Shown one piece after another: positions 1-9,167 of a DNA stretch of 64,000 nucleotides (position 1 is its first letter; each line of letters starts with the position of its first letter). Under the pieces are notes generated by a model. That model was not told where the DNA came from and ran no database searches. It saw only the letters and a program-made list of their open reading frames with translations. The translations under genes were made by a program, and so were the position numbers. Location: positions 95,373 to 159,372 of the forward strand of contig CAXNLE010000003.1 in the NCBI GenBank assembly GCA_964203235.1. Direction: 5' to 3'. Origin of the DNA: BACL27 sp964203235 (lineage in GTDB: Bacteria; Actinomycetota; Acidimicrobiia; Acidimicrobiales; Ilumatobacteraceae).

Positions 1-354
1 TCGTCGTCGGCCGGCATTGCAGTTAAAGCCGCGTTGTCGCAACTCGGTGTGCGTTATCAGTATGGTGCGCTTTCGCCCGGTGAAGCATTTGATTGTTCAG
101 GTCTGATGTCTTATGCATGGAGTAAAGCTGGCGTGAGTATTCCGCGCTCGTCGCGCTCGCAGTACGACGGGTTAACGCGTGTTCCAACTTCTTCAGCGCA
201 GCCGGGCGACTTAATTTTTACGCACAACCCAGTTAGCCACGTCGCAATGTACCTGGGTGGCGGACAAGCAGTTGCGTCACCACGAACTGGCGATGTTGTA
301 AAAGTTTATGCAATCACTTGGTCAAAAGTTACAGGCGTCGGTCGGCCAAAGTAA
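1..354 (+). CDS. NlpC/P60 family cell-wall hydrolase, C-terminal domain (5' end outside window)
   Basis: The reading frame is open from the first base, so the visible 117 codons are the C-terminal part of a longer protein. It carries the NlpC/P60 core: the catalytic cysteine in DCSGL (codon 32 of the visible part), the catalytic histidine in SHVAMY (about codon 80), and a following strand with PRTGD. The family cleaves D-gamma-glutamyl-diamino acid bonds in peptidoglycan peptides, and these proteins are normally exported. The TTG at 34 is unlikely to be the start because the domain fold begins before it. The export signal and any N-terminal repeats cannot be judged. Confidence 0.88.
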   Translation, partial: SSSAGIAVKAALSQLGVRYQYGALSPGEAFDCSGLMSYAWSKAGVSIPRSSRSQYDGLTRVPTSSAQPGDLIFTHNPVSHVAMYLGGGQAVASPRTGDVVKVYAITWSKVTGVGRPK

Positions 355-359
355 ATAAA

Positions 360-1088
360 ATGATCGGCTGGTCACGCTCAAAGTTTTCGAACGATGGTGT
401 GACTCATGAAACTTTTCGCAAAGGTAATGGACCAGTCGTAATTCTTGTTCATGAAATACCTGGCATCACACCAGCAGTTAAAAAATTTGCCAACGAAGTT
501 GTCGATGCCGGGTTCACCGTTGTGATGCCATTGCTTGTTGGCACAACAGATATGGCTCCGAGTGGTAAATATTTAGCATCGTCAATGTTGAAAGTTTGTA
601 TCGCCAAAGAATTTACGACTTTGGCGCTAAACAAAACGTCGCCAGTTATTTTTTGGTTGCGGGCACTAGCCAAACAACTTCACGACGAACTTGGTGGCAA
701 AGGCGTTGGCGCAATCGGCATGTGTTTTAGTGGTGGTTTTGCTCTCGGGATGATGGTTGATGATATCGTTGTCGCGCCCGTGCTTTCGCAACCGTCACTG
801 CCGTTTGCGGTTGGTGTTAAGCGCTCGGCTGATTTGGGTCTTTCGCTACAAGATGCAAGGCGAGTCGCACAGCGCGCTGCAGACGGCTGCCAAGTACTCG
901 GTCTGCGCTACAACGGCGATCGTCTTGTTGGCACACGATTTGCTGAGTTGCATAAATTGCTTGGCGATGCATTTATCTCAGTTGAGTTTGAATCAACAAA
1001 AAAATCAGATCACGCAGTGCTCACTGAGCAACGTCAAGAACTTGGCGTGCAACGTGTAATTGAGTTTTTGAAACTAAAACTTTTTTAA
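360..1088 (+). CDS. Dienelactone hydrolase family protein
   Basis: A 242-residue alpha/beta hydrolase of the dienelactone hydrolase family, probably cytoplasmic. The family signature is the cysteine nucleophile in GMCFSGG (Cys122) instead of a serine, with the catalytic histidine in SDHAVL (about His218) and the early LVHEIPG strand. I chose the ATG at 360, five bases after the upstream stop, over the upstream TTG at 318, which would run inside the NlpC/P60 gene. The substrate cannot be read from sequence; many members act on non-aromatic esters. Its 3' end overlaps the convergent yaaA gene by 15 bases. Confidence 0.85.
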   Translation: MIGWSRSKFSNDGVTHETFRKGNGPVVILVHEIPGITPAVKKFANEVVDAGFTVVMPLLVGTTDMAPSGKYLASSMLKVCIAKEFTTLALNKTSPVIFWLRALAKQLHDELGGKGVGAIGMCFSGGFALGMMVDDIVVAPVLSQPSLPFAVGVKRSADLGLSLQDARRVAQRAADGCQVLGLRYNGDRLVGTRFAELHKLLGDAFISVEFESTKKSDHAVLTEQRQELGVQRVIEFLKLKLF

Positions 1089-1811
1089 TACACGCACTTT
1101 AAATTTCGGGTCTTTGAAAGTCTTTAATGCCGCAACCGGGTTGTTGTGATTCGTAACTAGGTGACGCGCCAGTCGACCTTTGGCTGCTTTGGCGTCGTGT
1201 CCGCCTGCTGTGCCTGATTTTGTTGCCAGGTCAATTCTGAAATATTCTTTCAATAGTTTTTCGTTTGGCACGAACGCAGCCGAATGTTCTTGCGGCAATA
1301 AATCAATTACAACAGCACCCGCACAGTATTTATTTAACGAAACCGAAATTGCTTCGCGCCACCAGGTTGAAAGTTTGCCCATTGGTGCAAGTGACGCACC
1401 AATTTTCAGGCGATAGTCGGGTACTGCATCGCCAGCACAAACTAAGCCGAGTAAACCAGAAACAACAATGATGTTCGCATCTGCAAATTTTTGTTGTGCG
1501 CTCGTTAACGATGCAAGATCTAGATGATCCCACACGACGCCGGTGTAACGGTCACGAGCGGGCAAAGTTTTTGCGCCGCGCAACGCAAGATTGGCCTGTT
1601 GTGCTCGCAACAGATGTGTGCCAGACACACCGAGTAGTTTCTGCGAGCCACCGTTTTGTACCAGTAAAGCAGAAATAATTTCGGCACGTTGTTTGGCTAA
1701 AGACTTACCAAATTTGCCATCTGTCTCTTTAAATTTCGTGCTGGTTGTGCCAGATGGGGCTTTGCCTTCGGAGGGCGGTAACAAAATAAAAAGTTTTTCG
1801 TTACTAGTCAC
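1074..1811 (-). CDS. yaaA: YaaA/UPF0246 family peroxide-stress protein
   Basis: A 245-residue protein starting with the family hallmark LLPPSEGK within the first 20 residues, followed by conserved LLGVSGTHLLRA and VVSGLLGLV segments. In E. coli, YaaA lowers free iron and limits oxidative DNA damage; the biochemical mechanism is not settled. The longest frame starts at 1889, but GTG at 1811 places the PPSEGK motif in its normal position and avoids overlap with the divergent helicase gene. The tail converges with the hydrolase gene, with the two 3' ends overlapping by 15 bases. Confidence 0.8.
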   Translation of the reverse strand: MTSNEKLFILLPPSEGKAPSGTTSTKFKETDGKFGKSLAKQRAEIISALLVQNGGSQKLLGVSGTHLLRAQQANLALRGAKTLPARDRYTGVVWDHLDLASLTSAQQKFADANIIVVSGLLGLVCAGDAVPDYRLKIGASLAPMGKLSTWWREAISVSLNKYCAGAVVIDLLPQEHSAAFVPNEKLLKEYFRIDLATKSGTAGGHDAKAAKGRLARHLVTNHNNPVAALKTFKDPKFKVRVLKKF

Positions 1812-1853
1812 GACACACGATTCTGCTTGATTAGGCGGCGCAATAGTCGCATA

Positions 1854-1874
1854 CCCTGCCTCTAGTCTGCAGGG
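1854..1874 (+). promoter_or_regulatory. Hairpin covering the pcrA ribosome binding site
   Basis: CCCTGC at 1854-1859 pairs with GCAGGG at 1869-1874 across a 9-base loop. The right arm contains the AGGGG that would serve as Shine-Dalgarno for the GTG at 1878, so the helix would hide the ribosome binding site if transcription starts upstream of 1854. Functional role is inference. Confidence 0.35.
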
Positions 1875-1877
1875 GTA

Positions 1878-4121
1878 GTGACAGAGCACAAATCCAACAT
1901 TTCTCTAGACATCGCGTCGTTGAACCCAGATCAACAAGACGCGGTGCTGCACCCGAGCGGGCCGTTATTGGTGATTGCAGGCGCAGGTTCGGGTAAAACT
2001 CGGGTGTTAACGCACAGGGTGGCGCATCTCATCAGCCAGGGCACTCACCCGATGCGAATTTTGGCGATCACGTTCACCAACAAAGCAGCCGGTGAGATGC
2101 GTGAGCGAGTCGAAGCGCTAGTCGGAAGAGTCGCCGAACGAATGTGGGTCAGCACTTTTCACGCTGCGTGTGTGCGAATTTTGCGAATGCAGGCTGAGCA
2201 GATTGGGTTTCCGAAAACTTTCTCAATTTACGATCAATCAGATTCAAAGAGATTAATCGGCTATGTGATTCGCGACCTTGGGCTTGATGCAAAGAGGTTT
2301 CCCGCACGCGGTGTGCAGGCGCGAATCAGCCTATGGAAAAACGAATTGCTGTCGCCCTACGATGCTGCCGCGCAAGCCGAAAATGTATTTGATACAAAAT
2401 ATGCAGAGATATACCGTGAATATCAAAATCGCCTAATCAAAGCTGGCGCAATGGATTTTGATGATTTGCTGTTCAATACGGTGCAGTTATTTCGTCAACA
2501 CAAAGATGTTCTGGCACAATATCAACAACGCTTTGAACATATTTTGATTGACGAATATCAAGACACGAATATGGCGCAAAATGAAATCGTGCTCAAGCTT
2601 GCATCTGCTGATGATGCTCGCGCGCTACACAACGTGTGCGTTGTGGGTGACACAGATCAATCTGTTTATCGCTTTCGTGGTGCAGACTTTAGAAACATCT
2701 TGCAATTTGAAACTGCGTTTCCTGAAGTGACTGTTGTCGTGTTGGCGCAAAATTATCGCAGCACGCAGACAATTTTAGATGCTGCTAACGCAGTGATCAC
2801 CAATAACGCCGAACGTAAACCCAAAGAACTCTGGACAGAACTTGGCAAGGGTGACCGCGTCGTACGTTTTTACGCCGACGATGAATACCACGAAGCAAAC
2901 TGGGCTGTTTCGCAACTTAAACAAATGCATGAGTCTGACGCGCGCCAGTGGCGTGAGATGGCTGTGTTCTATCGCACCAATGCACAGAGCCGCGTGCTTG
3001 AAGAGAGTTTTATGCAGTCTGGTGTGCCGTACAAAGTCATCGGTGGCACACGGTTCTATGACCGTCGCGAAGTCAAAGATGCGCTCGCTTATATTCGTTG
3101 TGCGGCCAACCCGCTTGACGAAGTCAGCCTGAAGCGCATTTTGAATGTGCCGAAGCGGGGTATCGGTGACACAACAGTTGATCGAATCGATGCGTTTGCC
3201 GCAAGTCAGCAAGTCTCTTTTGCATTGGCATTGCGCCGTGCAACTGAGGCTGGCGTTGGTGGGGCTGGGGTAAAAGGCATCGCTGCATTTGTTGCGTTAA
3301 TTGATGATCTCGAATCGCGTCTTGGTCAAGGACCTGGGCCTGTTTTGCGTCACGCACTCGAGGCCAGCGGATACTTCAAAGAACTCGAAGCCGAAGACAC
3401 CGTTGAGTCTGCAGGTCGGCACGAAAACTTATCTGAACTTATTGGTAGTGCCAGTGAGTTCACACAAGTTGACGAATTTCTTGAGCAAGTTGCACTCGTC
3501 GCTGACACTGATCAAATTGATTCTGATAATCACGTGACTTTGATGACTCTGCATGCCGCCAAAGGTCTTGAGTTTCCCGTTGTATTCATTGTTGGTTTAG
3601 AAGAAGGAATATTTCCGCATAGTCGCGCGCTTACCGATCAAGTCGAACTCGAAGAAGAGCGTCGCTTGGCATATGTTGGTATAACTCGCGCAAAAGAGAA
3701 ATTATTTTTGTCGCACGCCTGGAGCCGCAACTTGTATGGTTCAAAGCAATACAACCCACCGTCGCGATTTCTAGATGAGATACCTAGTGAGTTGTTGCAG
3801 CGCGAAGGCAGTATTGACTCTGGTGCCGATCAAGGTCGCGGCGGTTTTCGTCCGAACGCAGATCAAAGTACTGGCCAAAAAATTGAATGGACACGAGCGA
3901 CGATTCCGAAATATCGTCGCGACAGCGGCACAGCGCAAGATATGGTCGGCGCGAATGCTGGTCTAAAAGTGGGTGACGATGTTGAGCACCCATCTTTTGG
4001 TGAAGGTGTGATTATAAACATTCGTGGCTCGGGTGAGACCACAGAAGCAGCAATTGAATTTGCCAAACACGGTACAAAACATCTGGCTTTGGCTTGGGCG
4101 CCGCTTAAAAAAATTAACTAG
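1878..4121 (+). CDS. pcrA: ATP-dependent DNA helicase PcrA/UvrD
   Basis: A 747-residue superfamily 1A helicase that unwinds DNA 3' to 5' in repair and in clearing stalled replication. Visible motifs in order: Walker A AGAGSGKT (residues 34-41), the DExx motif as IDEYQDT, motif III GDTDQSVYRFRGAD, motif V in MTLHAAKGLEFPVVF, and motif VI in YVGITRAKEK. The last 50 residues (GDDVEHPSFGEG onward) match the small C-terminal Tudor-like domain of PcrA. GTG at 1878 follows AGGGG directly. Length is typical for actinobacterial PcrA/UvrD1. It appears to stand alone between divergent yaaA and a convergent hypothetical gene. Confidence 0.95.
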   Translation: MTEHKSNISLDIASLNPDQQDAVLHPSGPLLVIAGAGSGKTRVLTHRVAHLISQGTHPMRILAITFTNKAAGEMRERVEALVGRVAERMWVSTFHAACVRILRMQAEQIGFPKTFSIYDQSDSKRLIGYVIRDLGLDAKRFPARGVQARISLWKNELLSPYDAAAQAENVFDTKYAEIYREYQNRLIKAGAMDFDDLLFNTVQLFRQHKDVLAQYQQRFEHILIDEYQDTNMAQNEIVLKLASADDARALHNVCVVGDTDQSVYRFRGADFRNILQFETAFPEVTVVVLAQNYRSTQTILDAANAVITNNAERKPKELWTELGKGDRVVRFYADDEYHEANWAVSQLKQMHESDARQWREMAVFYRTNAQSRVLEESFMQSGVPYKVIGGTRFYDRREVKDALAYIRCAANPLDEVSLKRILNVPKRGIGDTTVDRIDAFAASQQVSFALALRRATEAGVGGAGVKGIAAFVALIDDLESRLGQGPGPVLRHALEASGYFKELEAEDTVESAGRHENLSELIGSASEFTQVDEFLEQVALVADTDQIDSDNHVTLMTLHAAKGLEFPVVFIVGLEEGIFPHSRALTDQVELEEERRLAYVGITRAKEKLFLSHAWSRNLYGSKQYNPPSRFLDEIPSELLQREGSIDSGADQGRGGFRPNADQSTGQKIEWTRATIPKYRRDSGTAQDMVGANAGLKVGDDVEHPSFGEGVIINIRGSGETTEAAIEFAKHGTKHLALAWAPLKKIN

Positions 4122-4156
4122 CTAGCTAAATCACGCGTTGACTAGCTAACTAGCCC
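4117..4156. terminator. Candidate bidirectional terminator of CTAG-rich repeats
   Basis: Between the convergent pcrA and hypothetical genes, CTAGCTAGCT and AGCTAACTAG form an imperfect stem (9 of 10 pairs) around a 14-base loop. No clear T-run follows, so termination is only suggested by placement. Confidence 0.3.
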
Positions 4157-4629
4157 GCGCGCAAATCAATTAAAAGTGTTTTGAGATTTTCGACAATTGG
4201 TCGCACATCAAGCGGAAGTTTTAGTTGCTCAACTGCAAGCGTTCGACCATCGCAGTCTTTAAAGTTGCGAGACTTTTTGAGGTGCTCAACTAAGCAAGTC
4301 TCAGTGCGATCTGCAGGGTAGGCATAGTAAACCTGCCAGCCCTTTGCAGGATTAGTGCCTGTATGGTCAATCACGATCGAGCGCTTGCCAGTTGCGTCGC
4401 GCAAGTCGGGATACAAGATTGGGCCATCTTGATCGATGCTTTTGGCGACGTCTTTTACTTCCCCAATTTCAAAAGTCTGCGGAATCGTCTGGGGTTGACT
4501 CTGACGATTTTTAGTTGAAGTGCTTGCCAAGATCCACGTCACCCCGAAAAGCAATATGAAACCTGCGATACCGCCAACAATTGGCATGATCGCTCGTGAA
4601 ACTGGCGATGTGAATTCGACTCGACGCAT
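4150..4629 (-). CDS. Membrane-anchored hypothetical protein with CxxxH...C region
   Basis: A 159-residue protein with a single hydrophobic segment near the N-terminus (about residues 14-36), so most of it would lie outside the membrane face. The globular part holds a TCLVEH segment and, thirteen residues after that histidine, a DCDG segment, in an all-beta-looking context. This faintly recalls the two metal loops of Rieske proteins but lacks the CxH/CxxH pairs, so an iron-sulfur cluster is unlikely. I do not recognise the family. It is convergent with pcrA and divergent from the B12-binding gene, with starts only 20 bases apart. Confidence 0.6.
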   Translation of the reverse strand: MRRVEFTSPVSRAIMPIVGGIAGFILLFGVTWILASTSTKNRQSQPQTIPQTFEIGEVKDVAKSIDQDGPILYPDLRDATGKRSIVIDHTGTNPAKGWQVYYAYPADRTETCLVEHLKKSRNFKDCDGRTLAVEQLKLPLDVRPIVENLKTLLIDLRAG

Positions 4630-4648
4630 GCCGTAAGGTTAATAAGTC

Positions 4649-5053
4649 GTGAAACGAAATTATCGAGTCGTAGTCGCAAAACCTGGCCTTGACGGTCATG
4701 ATCGGGGAGCCAAAACGATCACCCGCGCCCTGCGTGACCACGGATTTGAGGTCATTTATACGGGTTTGCACCAAACCCCCGAGCAGATTGCCGAAACAGT
4801 GTTGCAAGAGGATGCTGATGCAATCGGTCTCTCATTACTTTCAGGGGCTCATTTGACTTTGTTTCCTCGTGTGATGGAAGAATTGCGAACTCGAAAACTT
4901 GGCGAGGTTTTAATTTTTGGCGGCGGGGTTATTCCACTTGAAGACATCGTCACGCTTAAACAACAAGGTGTCGGTGAAATTTTCGGACCAGGTTCATCGC
5001 TTAACGAAATCGCAAAATGGCTAGAGTTAGCGCTTGACGCACGCGAAAAATAA
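4649..5053 (+). CDS. Cobalamin-binding subunit of methylmalonyl-CoA mutase type
   Basis: A 134-residue stand-alone B12-binding domain. It shows the base-off/His-on signature GLDGHDRG (DxHxxG), then the SLLSGAH loop and a GGG turn (FGGGVIP). Such small subunits pair with a separate catalytic large subunit to interconvert methylmalonyl-CoA and succinyl-CoA or related acyl-CoAs. The large subunit is not in this window. It lies 38 bases upstream of sucCD on the same strand, which fits feeding succinyl-CoA into the TCA cycle. GTG start at 4649. Confidence 0.85.
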   Translation: MKRNYRVVVAKPGLDGHDRGAKTITRALRDHGFEVIYTGLHQTPEQIAETVLQEDADAIGLSLLSGAHLTLFPRVMEELRTRKLGEVLIFGGGVIPLEDIVTLKQQGVGEIFGPGSSLNEIAKWLELALDAREK

Positions 5054-5091
5054 AGTTTCATCACTCGAGCAAAATATAAAAAGGAAGTTAA

Positions 5092-6243
5092 GTGGATTTA
5101 TTTGAATATCAAGGCAAACAATATTTCGCGCGCTATAGCATCGCAGTGTCTGCTGGTGGTGTTGCACTAACTGTTGATGAGGCAGTGAAACAAGCCGAAT
5201 TGGCGCAATACCCAGTTGTGATTAAAGCTCAAGTGCAAGTCGGTGGTCGCGGCAAAGCCGGTGGAATCAAACTCGCGAACAACGCTGAAGAGGTTCGCAC
5301 ACATGCGACCAATATTTTGGGCATGGACATCAAAGGCCACGTCGTTAAACGCATTTGGGTTGAACACGCATCAGATATCGCCGAAGAATATTACGCATCG
5401 TTCACACTTGACCGCTCTGCCAAGCGACACCTGTTGATGCTCTCGGCACAAGGTGGTGTCGAGATCGAGCAAGTCGCGGTCACCGACCCAACTGCGATCG
5501 TCAAGTTATATGTCAACCCAATTGAGGGCTTGAGTCTTGAAACTGCTCGACGTGCAGTTGTCGACGCACAAATTTCGCAAAAAGCAATCGACGGTGTTGC
5601 AGCGATGCTCGTCAAACTTTATGAGTGCTTCACTAAAGGTGATTGCGATTTAGCTGAAATTAATCCACTGATTTTAAAACCAAACGGCGAAGTGCATGCA
5701 CTTGACGCCAAAGTGACGCTTGACGATAACGCAGCATTTCGACACCCAGAGTGGGACGAATACCGCGCGACCGAAGAGCTTGACGAGCGTGAAAAACTTG
5801 CCCGCGAAAAAAATCTGCAATACATCGGACTTGACGGCACAGTTGGCATCATCGCCAATGGCGCCGGTTTGGCAATGAGCACGCTTGATGTTGTCAACCA
5901 AGTCGGTGGTAAGGCTGCCAACTTTTTAGATATCGGTGGTGGCGCGAATGCCGAACTTATGACCGCGGCGCTCGAAGTCATCAACTCAGACACGAAAGTG
6001 AAAAGTATTTTTATCAATATTTTTGGTGGAATCACACGAGGTGATGAAGTCGCTAAAGGCATTGTTGAAGCGATGAAGCGTGTCAAATTGCGCGCACCGA
6101 TTGTGATTCGACTTGACGGCACTAATGCCATCGAGGGTCGTGCGATCATTGCAAATGCAGGCATTGACGAGTCACAATTAATGTCGCGGTCAACAATGCT
6201 TGAGGCTGCTCGCGTTGCAGTCGATCTCGCAGGAAAGAATTAA
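5092..6243 (+). CDS. sucC: Succinyl-CoA ligase, beta subunit
   Basis: A 383-residue ATP-grasp subunit of the TCA-cycle enzyme that converts succinyl-CoA, phosphate and nucleoside diphosphate to succinate, CoA and NTP. The start MDLFEYQGKQ is typical. The phosphate-binding segment GGRGKAGGIK, the metal-site region CDLAEINPL and the C-terminal ligase domain with NIFGGITRGD are all present. GTG at 5092 is preceded by AAGGAAG. The stop is four bases before sucD, so the two subunits are translated from one message. Confidence 0.96.
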   Translation: MDLFEYQGKQYFARYSIAVSAGGVALTVDEAVKQAELAQYPVVIKAQVQVGGRGKAGGIKLANNAEEVRTHATNILGMDIKGHVVKRIWVEHASDIAEEYYASFTLDRSAKRHLLMLSAQGGVEIEQVAVTDPTAIVKLYVNPIEGLSLETARRAVVDAQISQKAIDGVAAMLVKLYECFTKGDCDLAEINPLILKPNGEVHALDAKVTLDDNAAFRHPEWDEYRATEELDEREKLAREKNLQYIGLDGTVGIIANGAGLAMSTLDVVNQVGGKAANFLDIGGGANAELMTAALEVINSDTKVKSIFINIFGGITRGDEVAKGIVEAMKRVKLRAPIVIRLDGTNAIEGRAIIANAGIDESQLMSRSTMLEAARVAVDLAGKN

Positions 6244-6247
6244 TAAC

Positions 6248-7144
6248 ATGGCAATATTTGTAAACGAAAATACAAAAGTTCTTGTTCAGGGATTAACTGG
6301 CGGCCAAGGGCGGTTTCATGGGTTGCGCAATCGCGACTACGGCACGCAAGTTGTTGCTGGTGTAACACCCGGAAAAGCCGGTCAAGACGTAGAAGGTATC
6401 CCCGTATACGACAGCGTTGAAGCCGCGGTTATTGCAACTGGGGCAACCGCATCGTTTATTGCAGTGCCGCCGAAGGCAGCGCCCGCTGCGATTCTTGAGG
6501 CTGCTCGTGCCGGAATCAGTTTTATTGTTTGCATAACCGAAGGTGTGCCCGCGCAAGACGAGGCGCGAGTGTTTGCAAACCTACAACGCGATTTTCCAAA
6601 GACGCGGTTGCTTGGGCCGAACTGCCCTGGCATTATTAGCCCAGGCAAATGCAACATCGGTATCACCGCTGGCGAGATCGCAGCGTTGCCAACTAAGAAC
6701 GGACCAAACGTCGGCATCGTTTCACGATCGGGCACACTCACTTATCAAGCGCTTTACGAACTCAAGCAATTAAATATTGGTGTATCAACTTGTGTTGGCA
6801 TCGGCGGCGACCCAGTGCCCGGCACTTCGTTCGTTGACTGTCTGGCCGAGTTTCAGGCTGACCCCGAAACACATGCGATCATCATGATCGGTGAAATCGG
6901 GGGCACTGCCGAAGAAGAAGCCGCAGAGTTCATCACAAATCATGTAACAAAACCGATGAGTGCGTATATCGCAGGCGTCACAGCACCCGCTGGTAAAAAA
7001 ATGGGTCATGCTGGGGCGATTGTCTCGGGCGGCAAAGGTACCGCGCAAGGCAAGATGGATTCGCTCAGAACCGCCGGTGTGATGATCGGGTTGAATCCAA
7101 CTGAGGCTTGTGATCTAATGTCGAAAATAGTTGCAGGATTTTAG
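6248..7144 (+). CDS. sucD: Succinyl-CoA ligase, alpha subunit
   Basis: A 298-residue CoA-binding subunit. The N-terminal Rossmann fold has VQGLTGGQGRFH, the CoA loop ITEGVP is present, and the active-site phosphohistidine lies in GHAGAIVSGG near residue 255. ATG at 6248 is chosen over the longer frame at 6200, which would overlap sucC and lacks homology. The length and gene order sucC-sucD are standard. Confidence 0.96.
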   Translation: MAIFVNENTKVLVQGLTGGQGRFHGLRNRDYGTQVVAGVTPGKAGQDVEGIPVYDSVEAAVIATGATASFIAVPPKAAPAAILEAARAGISFIVCITEGVPAQDEARVFANLQRDFPKTRLLGPNCPGIISPGKCNIGITAGEIAALPTKNGPNVGIVSRSGTLTYQALYELKQLNIGVSTCVGIGGDPVPGTSFVDCLAEFQADPETHAIIMIGEIGGTAEEEAAEFITNHVTKPMSAYIAGVTAPAGKKMGHAGAIVSGGKGTAQGKMDSLRTAGVMIGLNPTEACDLMSKIVAGF

Positions 7145-7224
7145 ATTTCAGTTTTGCTATCGGGTGACCGTCTAGAATTTGTGGTCGCCGAGTAGCGACA
7201 AGTACCGGAAGATAAAAGCGGATA

Positions 7225-9144
7225 ATGGACAAACGACCTCAACTCCTTTCATATATTCCATCTTTAGATGGGATTCGCGCGCTTTCGGTGCTGGCTGTAA
7301 TCGTCTATCACGCGAACAAACTTTGGTTGCCCGGCGGGTTTCTCGGAGTCGAGGTTTTCTTTGTGATCAGCGGATATTTGATCACTCTTTTGTTACTTGC
7401 TGAATCTGAGCAAAGCGGTTCAATTAGTTTGGGGCAGTTTTGGATGCGTCGTTTCAGGCGGTTGCTACCCGCGCTTTGGGTGATGGTGGTCGGTGTCGTG
7501 GTATTCGCATCATTATTTCAACGCGAGATGCTTGGCACTCTTCGTGGAGATGTAGTGGCAGCACTGTTATATGGTTTCAATTGGTTTCAAGTGTGGAACG
7601 GCACAAGTTACTTCACATCATTCGAGTTTGTGCCGTTGCGGCATTTATGGTCGCTCGCAGTTGAAGAACAGTTTTATCTTGTTTGGCCACTGGTGATGTT
7701 GCTGGTCGCCAGACTAGGCAGGCGAAAATTGCCGAGCGTTGGTGTTTTGTTTTTTGGTATGTCTGTCGGCGTGGCAATTTATGTGGCGATGACTTATCGC
7801 TCGGGCACGATTTCGACAATTGACCAAACTCCACAACAATTCATGTCGCTTTTCGGTCACTCCGTTTCAAGAATTGATTTTCTATTTCTCGGCACATTCA
7901 CGCGCTCAGGCGGGTTGTTGCTCGGTGCTGCACTTGCAATTTGGTGGCGACCTTGGCTGTTGAAGCGATCACAAGCCGGTAGTGACGGAAGTTTGTTTGA
8001 TCTTGTCGGTCTTGTCGGCCTTGGAGTAATCGTTTTGGCGATGTTCAAATTTCATACAGTAATTGAAGGAACTGACGCAGGCACAGTTGGCTATGACTTT
8101 TTGTTTCGCGGTGGATTTTTCGCTGTAGATCTCGCCAGTGTTGCGTTGATCGCTGCAGCAGTTCATCCGTCTTCGCTTATTATTTCGCGAAGTTTGGGTA
8201 ACCCCATATTTGTGTGGCTGGGTCGCCGCTCATATGGGTTTTATTTATTTCATTGGCCAGTGTTTCAGTTCTATCGTCGGTTTGCTGGCAAAGGTTTAAC
8301 GCCTTACGAGTTTGTGGTGCTGGTGTTAATCGCTCTTGCGTTTACTGAACTTAGTTTTCGCTTGATCGAAACACCTGTGCGACAAGGTGCCATTTCGCAA
8401 TGGTGGAAGAAATTTAGATCACCGAGCTACGGTTCAGATGCCGATACGCGCCAGCGACAAATTTTATTGATCGCAGTTTTTTCGCTACTCCCAGTTTTTG
8501 GTGTGGTCAGTTTGGTCACCGCAAAAGTACAAGTTGATGAAATCACGCAGAACCTTACTGATAATCAACAAAACGTAGTTGATTTACTTAACCCAGGCGC
8601 GTCTGCGGCGCCAGTTGTGGTCTCAGGCACGACGATTGTCGGGCAAGCACCGGTAGCCCCAGGGTCTCTCGACGGTCAAGTAATTGACGTTTTAGCAATC
8701 GGCGACTCGGTGATGCTTGGTGCCGCAAATGTGTTGACCGAGCGCGGCGTCACGGTTGATGCATTAAAGAGTCGTCCATTTCGTCAGGCACTTGAGATTG
8801 CCAACTATATGAAGTCGATCAATCGTCTTGGGTCTGTAGTGATCATTCACCTCGGCACGAACAACACGGTCGATGCACAAACGCTTGATGAAATAATGGT
8901 GCCACTCAAAGATGTTCCGTTGGTTTTATTTGTCAATGTGCATGTGCCGGCCGAAGAGCGACAAAACAAAAACAACTTGTTACTCAGTGAGATGCCACTT
9001 AGATATGAAAATGTCAAGGTGTTCGACTGGAACGCGGTGGCAACTGCCCACCCCGAATATCTTTATAGCGATCAAACACACATTCGCATCGAAGGCCAAA
9101 AGGTCTATGCAGATTTAATGATGCAAGCAATTGGACGACCTTAA
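7225..9144 (+). CDS. Acyltransferase-3 membrane protein with C-terminal SGNH domain
   Basis: A 639-residue OafA/YrhL-type protein. Residues 1 to about 400 form a multi-span membrane acyltransferase-3 domain beginning LDGIRALSVLAVIVYH, whose histidine is the conserved catalytic candidate, with the VAEEQFYLVWP-like segment further on (here LAVEEQFYLVWP). After a linker, residues about 485-639 form an SGNH esterase-like domain with GDSVM (serine near 493) and a terminal DQTH (near 615). Such proteins O-acetylate cell-wall or exported glycans, with the SGNH part handling acyl transfer outside the membrane. The acceptor is unknown. Confidence 0.88.
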   Translation: MDKRPQLLSYIPSLDGIRALSVLAVIVYHANKLWLPGGFLGVEVFFVISGYLITLLLLAESEQSGSISLGQFWMRRFRRLLPALWVMVVGVVVFASLFQREMLGTLRGDVVAALLYGFNWFQVWNGTSYFTSFEFVPLRHLWSLAVEEQFYLVWPLVMLLVARLGRRKLPSVGVLFFGMSVGVAIYVAMTYRSGTISTIDQTPQQFMSLFGHSVSRIDFLFLGTFTRSGGLLLGAALAIWWRPWLLKRSQAGSDGSLFDLVGLVGLGVIVLAMFKFHTVIEGTDAGTVGYDFLFRGGFFAVDLASVALIAAAVHPSSLIISRSLGNPIFVWLGRRSYGFYLFHWPVFQFYRRFAGKGLTPYEFVVLVLIALAFTELSFRLIETPVRQGAISQWWKKFRSPSYGSDADTRQRQILLIAVFSLLPVFGVVSLVTAKVQVDEITQNLTDNQQNVVDLLNPGASAAPVVVSGTTIVGQAPVAPGSLDGQVIDVLAIGDSVMLGAANVLTERGVTVDALKSRPFRQALEIANYMKSINRLGSVVIIHLGTNNTVDAQTLDEIMVPLKDVPLVLFVNVHVPAEERQNKNNLLLSEMPLRYENVKVFDWNAVATAHPEYLYSDQTHIRIEGQKVYADLMMQAIGRP

Positions 9145-9167
9145 CTTTTACCGTAGGCTTGGGCGCT

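Noticed and set aside
1496..1678. Small plus-strand frames within yaaA (also 1180-1533)
   Set aside because: Short, overlapping shadows of a well supported gene.
5619..6164. 181-codon frame opposite sucC
   Set aside because: Antisense to a certain gene, Ser/Ala/Pro-rich composition typical of a reverse-strand shadow.
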